Shown here in pieces: positions 6,049 to 7,852 of a stretch of 7,852 nucleotides of DNA; the first letter of the stretch is position 1, and every line of letters begins with the position of its first letter. The stretch comes from Actinomycetes bacterium (GTDB taxonomy: Bacteria > Actinomycetota > Acidimicrobiia > Acidimicrobiales > Acidimicrobiaceae), in contig JAKAPB010000072.1 in assembly GCA_021823045.1 (NCBI GenBank), positions 1 to 7,852 on the forward strand. Direction: 5' to 3'. Under the pieces are notes generated by a model, which saw only the letters and a program-made list of their open reading frames with translations, was not told where the DNA came from and searched no databases. Made by a program: the position numbers and the translations under genes.

Positions 6049-7008
6049 CTATGCCCCTTTGACATTCACTAGTGAATTGGCGGCTTCAGAACTGGTAGCT
6101 TCGGGCCCTGCCCTATTAGCTACCGCCTGTAGAAAAACTTCCGACAATTTTTTCTTACGAAATGTAAACTCCCGTAGGTCACCATGTGCCAGTGCCCCTC
6201 GTAAGAGATCCTGAGAGATTCTCGGCTCGACAAGTCGCACCCTTACCCGCCCATCTCTTTCACTGAAGCCCTCGACACCGGGTATGTCGGAAATCCACCG
6301 CAGGTCGCGAGAAGAAGTCACTAACTCAATTTCTAGGTCGTCGCCCCTCGTCAACTCGTCGACGTCCCCGTAGGCGACGAGCGATCCGTCCTTGATAATC
6401 GCTACTTTTTCGCAGATTGATTCCACAAGGTCTAGCTGATGCGACGAAAAGACGAGGGTTTTGCCTGCCTTTACGATCTCGTGCATCACCTCGGCCATGG
6501 ATGCCGTAGCAATCGGATCCAGGCCCGAAAAAGGCTCATCGAGGATAAGTACTTGTGGGTCGTGGATTAGAGCGGCCACGAGCTGAACCCTCTGCTGATT
6601 CCCTAGTGAAAGTGCTTCGATCTTGGAGCCGGTCTGTTCTATCAGACCAAAGCGATCCAGCCAATGATGAGCTTTTTGCTTGGCACTCTCCCGGCTTAGG
6701 CCGTGGAGCCGTCCAAAGTAGACGAGCTGGTCTTCCACCGTCATTTTCTGATACAGTCCCCGCTCTTCGGGCATGTACCCAAAGTGCTTCGAGTCGTCTT
6801 TTGTTACCCGTTTACCGCCGTAGCGAACCTCTCCGGAGTCGGGGGTTAAAAGTCCGAAGACTACCCGCATTGTCGTGGTCTTGCCGGATCCATTTGGACC
6901 CAGAAAGCCGAACACTTCACCTTGAGGGACCTCAAAGCTCAACTCATTTAGAACGCGCTTCTCCCCAAACGACCGCGACAAGGAATCCAAAACCAGTACC
7001 GAATCCAT
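6049..7008 (-). CDS. ABC transporter ATP-binding protein, NatA/YhaQ-like
   Basis: The product is 319 residues with all nucleotide-binding motifs: Walker A GPNGSGKT (37-44), the YMPEERGLYQKMTV block in the Q-loop region (78-91), which is typical of the NatA/YhaQ group, a signature written LSLGNQQR (133-140) rather than LSGGQ as is usual in that group, Walker B VLILDEP (153-159), D-loop SGLDP (161-165) and the switch His190 in FSSHQ. The C-terminal 100 residues form the accessory domain common in this family. I chose ATG at 7008 because AAGAAGG lies 5 bases upstream; an in-frame TTG at 7026 would add six residues but lacks a ribosome site. Its stop TAG touches the permease ATG, so the two genes form one operon and the proteins one exporter. 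Confidence 0.92.
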   Translation of the reverse strand: MDSVLVLDSLSRSFGEKRVLNELSFEVPQGEVFGFLGPNGSGKTTTMRVVFGLLTPDSGEVRYGGKRVTKDDSKHFGYMPEERGLYQKMTVEDQLVYFGRLHGLSRESAKQKAHHWLDRFGLIEQTGSKIEALSLGNQQRVQLVAALIHDPQVLILDEPFSGLDPIATASMAEVMHEIVKAGKTLVFSSHQLDLVESICEKVAIIKDGSLVAYGDVDELTRGDDLEIELVTSSRDLRWISDIPGVEGFSERDGRVRVRLVEPRISQDLLRGALAHGDLREFTFRKKKLSEVFLQAVANRAGPEATSSEAANSLVNVKGA

Positions 7009-7013
7009 CCGAA

Positions 7014-7020
7014 CCTTCTT
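7014..7020 (-). promoter_or_regulatory. Ribosome binding site deciding the ATPase start
   Basis: AAGAAGG on the minus strand, 5 bases before ATG at 7008. It lies inside the longer reading from TTG at 7026 and so favours the ATG. Confidence 0.6.
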
Positions 7021-7094
7021 GGTCAAAAATAGGGGGCCGACTGCCTCATGCTATCTGGAGGAAAAACCTAGCTGGGCACCCTGGATCGCTTTTA

Positions 7095-7112
7095 TGTAAT
7101 TCGGTAATTACA
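7095..7112. promoter_or_regulatory. 18-bp perfect dyad between copper genes and ABC operon
   Basis: TGTAATT, CGGT, AATTACA form 7-bp perfect arms around a 4-base centre, about 90 bases upstream of the ATPase ATG. It is AT-rich and has no T-run, so an operator for a helix-turn-helix dimer is likelier than a terminator. The TGT/ACA ends recall PadR, GntR or TetR sites, but no such regulator is in the window. Confidence 0.45.
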
Positions 7113-7114
7113 AG

Positions 7115-7133
7115 TCATTAGGAGCTCCAATGA
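7115..7133. repeat. Bulged inverted repeat centred on GGAGCTCC
   Basis: TCATT and AATGA flank the palindrome GGAGCTCC, with one unpaired A after the first arm. It directly follows the dyad at 7095-7112. In RNA it would form a stem of 8-9 base pairs with a tight loop, so it may be part of a weak transcription stop after the copper chaperone gene. There is no good T-run on the minus strand. Confidence 0.35.
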
Positions 7134-7156
7134 TACCTAGATGCCTCCATAGGTGT
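7133..7156. repeat. ACCTA/TAGGT inverted repeat downstream of the copper chaperone gene
   Basis: ATACCTA (7133-7139) and TAGGTGT (7150-7156) match at 6 of 7 positions as an inverted repeat with a 10-base spacer. It is the third dyad in the 185-base gap between chaperone and ATPase. It could be an operator for the ABC operon or chance. Confidence 0.25.
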
Positions 7157-7193
7157 CCGTGGCCCTTAATCGTTATCGCTCGCAAAGCTGAGG

Positions 7194-7406
7194 CTAACTT
7201 TGGTGTGCCGGATAACCGAGATCGTCGAGTGCCTGGAGCAAGGAGTCTACGTTGAAGGGGGGTTCTTCGTAGGTCACACTTACCGTCTTGGAATCTACGT
7301 CTACTGCTACCTCTGAAATGCCCTCGGCACCAGAGAGAGAGTTTTCGATGGTCATCTTGCAGTGGTTGCAAGAGATGTCCTCAGCTATGAGCTTTACCGT
7401 TGTCAA
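7194..7406 (-). CDS. copZ: CopZ-like copper chaperone (single HMA domain)
   Basis: The product is 70 residues, the full length of a lone heavy-metal-associated domain. The metal-binding loop is ISCNHC with Cys13 and Cys16; the usual Met two residues before the first Cys is replaced by Ile. The rest fits the beta-alpha-beta-beta-alpha-beta pattern: MTIENSLSGAEGISEVAVDV, the strand TVSVTYE, then the helix VDSLLQALDDLGY. The start is TTG at 7406 with AAGGGA upstream; no ATG or GTG lies nearby in frame. It lies 70 bases downstream of the copper ATPase gene on the same strand, so it is probably cotranscribed and carries Cu(I) to the pump. A role with another metal is possible but less likely given the neighbour. 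Confidence 0.88.
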   Translation of the reverse strand: MTTVKLIAEDISCNHCKMTIENSLSGAEGISEVAVDVDSKTVSVTYEEPPFNVDSLLQALDDLGYPAHQS

Positions 7407-7429
7407 TTTGCTTTCCCTTCATGTCTAGT

Positions 7430-7454
7430 TTGAAACTTGCGCTCATTGAAACTT
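7430..7454. repeat. Tandem 9-bp direct repeat between copper ATPase and chaperone genes
   Basis: TTGAAACTT occurs at 7430-7438 and again at 7446-7454, 16 bases apart, about one and a half helix turns. Both copies are followed by GC a base or so later. It sits just upstream of the chaperone's ribosome site and could be a binding site, or chance within the short gap. Confidence 0.3.
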
Positions 7455-7476
7455 TGCTTGGTTGCCTCGGGACCTT

Positions 7477-7852
7477 TTAGGGCCGCGCTCCTTCGGTCAC
7501 CACGCCCGACGCTGGTTGTTTTATTCCTAGCCGAAAGTTTTTAAGTCGTAAGGAGTTGAGGACCACCGATACCGATGAAGTCGCCATCGCCAGGGCGGCG
7601 TAGATCGGTGGTAGAACCCCAAAGGCCGCTAATGGCACAAGGATTAAGTTATAGCCGAATGCCCAGCCTAGGTTTTGCCAGATTATGCGCCTGGTCGCCC
7701 TCGAGAGGGAAATGGCGTCGGCTATCGCCGAAACGTCACCGTGTACCAGGGTTATGTCGGCACTAGCCATCGCCATGGCGGTTCCGGATCCCACCGCTAT
7801 ACCAACGTCAGCCACCGCCAGAGCGGGAGCGTCGTTGATCCCATCTCCAACC
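7477..7852 (-). CDS. copA: Copper-exporting P-type ATPase (P1B-1), C-terminal part, truncated by window edge
   Basis: About 125 C-terminal residues are visible; the gene enters from the right edge. The frame opens with [20 protein letters not shown], the hinge motif of the P-domain, and continues with [17 protein letters not shown]. Two membrane helices follow with the residues that define Cu(I) pumps of group P1B-1: Tyr-Asn in [16 protein letters not shown] (helix 7) and Met-x-x-Ser-Ser in [16 protein letters not shown] (helix 8). A 20-residue polar tail ends the protein. The CPC helix, DKTG phosphorylation site and N-terminal metal domains lie outside the window. The protein pumps Cu(I) out across the cytoplasmic membrane. 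There is no sign of a frameshift in the visible part. The codon reading GTG near 7815 is an internal Val, not a start. Confidence 0.93.
   Translation of the reverse strand, partial: VGDGINDAPALAVADVGIAVGSGTAMAMASADITLVHGDVSAIADAISLSRATRRIIWQNLGWAFGYNLILVPLAAFGVLPPIYAALAMATSSVSVVLNSLRLKNFRLGIKQPASGVVTEGARP

Noticed and set aside
6555..7121. 188-codon plus-strand open frame
   Set aside because: It is the antisense of the ABC ATPase gene, low in plausible structure and rich in Ser, Arg and Pro as expected of a shadow.

Overview
The window reads as accessory or metal-stress DNA from a bacterium. The best guess is an actinobacterium of moderate GC content. This rests on a 941-residue LAL-type (ATPase plus LuxR helix-turn-helix) regulator, on several likely TTG starts, and on a GSPT/GRDPF thioredoxin-like protein of a type I associate with actinobacterial metal-resistance loci. 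An acidophilic, metal-exposed lineage would fit, but nothing in the sequence proves it. No rRNA, tRNA, CRISPR array or recognisable insertion sequence was seen.

Layout, left to right. (1) Positions 1-283, minus strand: the N-terminal part of an isochorismatase-family hydrolase that runs off the left edge. (2) 376-549, minus: a doubtful 57-codon ORF abutting the next gene. (3) 550-1324: a divergent pair made of a small thioredoxin-fold protein (minus) and a MerR-family heavy-metal regulator (plus). The 61 bases between them hold a textbook MerR-type promoter: a -35 and a -10 separated by 20 bp, with a 22-bp dyad over the spacer. (4) 1325-1642: no convincing gene, but several inverted and direct repeats. 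(5) 1643-4468, minus: the LAL regulator. (6) 4469-4698: an intergenic stretch with a candidate extended -10 and palindromes. (7) 4699-7008, minus: a two-gene ABC exporter operon, NatB-like permease and NatA/YhaQ-like ATPase, with the stop of one directly against the start of the next. (8) 7009-7193: a gap with three short dyads. (9) 7194-7852, minus: a CopZ-like copper chaperone downstream of the C-terminal end of a CopA-type copper P-type ATPase that enters from the right edge.

How they fit together. The right end is a copper export module: the ATPase exports Cu(I) and the chaperone delivers it. The left end is a second thiol- or metal-responsive module in which the MerR protein probably controls the thioredoxin-like gene from the shared promoter. 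Between them sits an ABC-2 exporter of unknown substrate, followed in the same direction by a large ATP-binding regulator that may control it. That last link is inferred from position only. The most solid non-coding discovery is the MerR promoter. No wholly new system can be claimed from this sequence alone.
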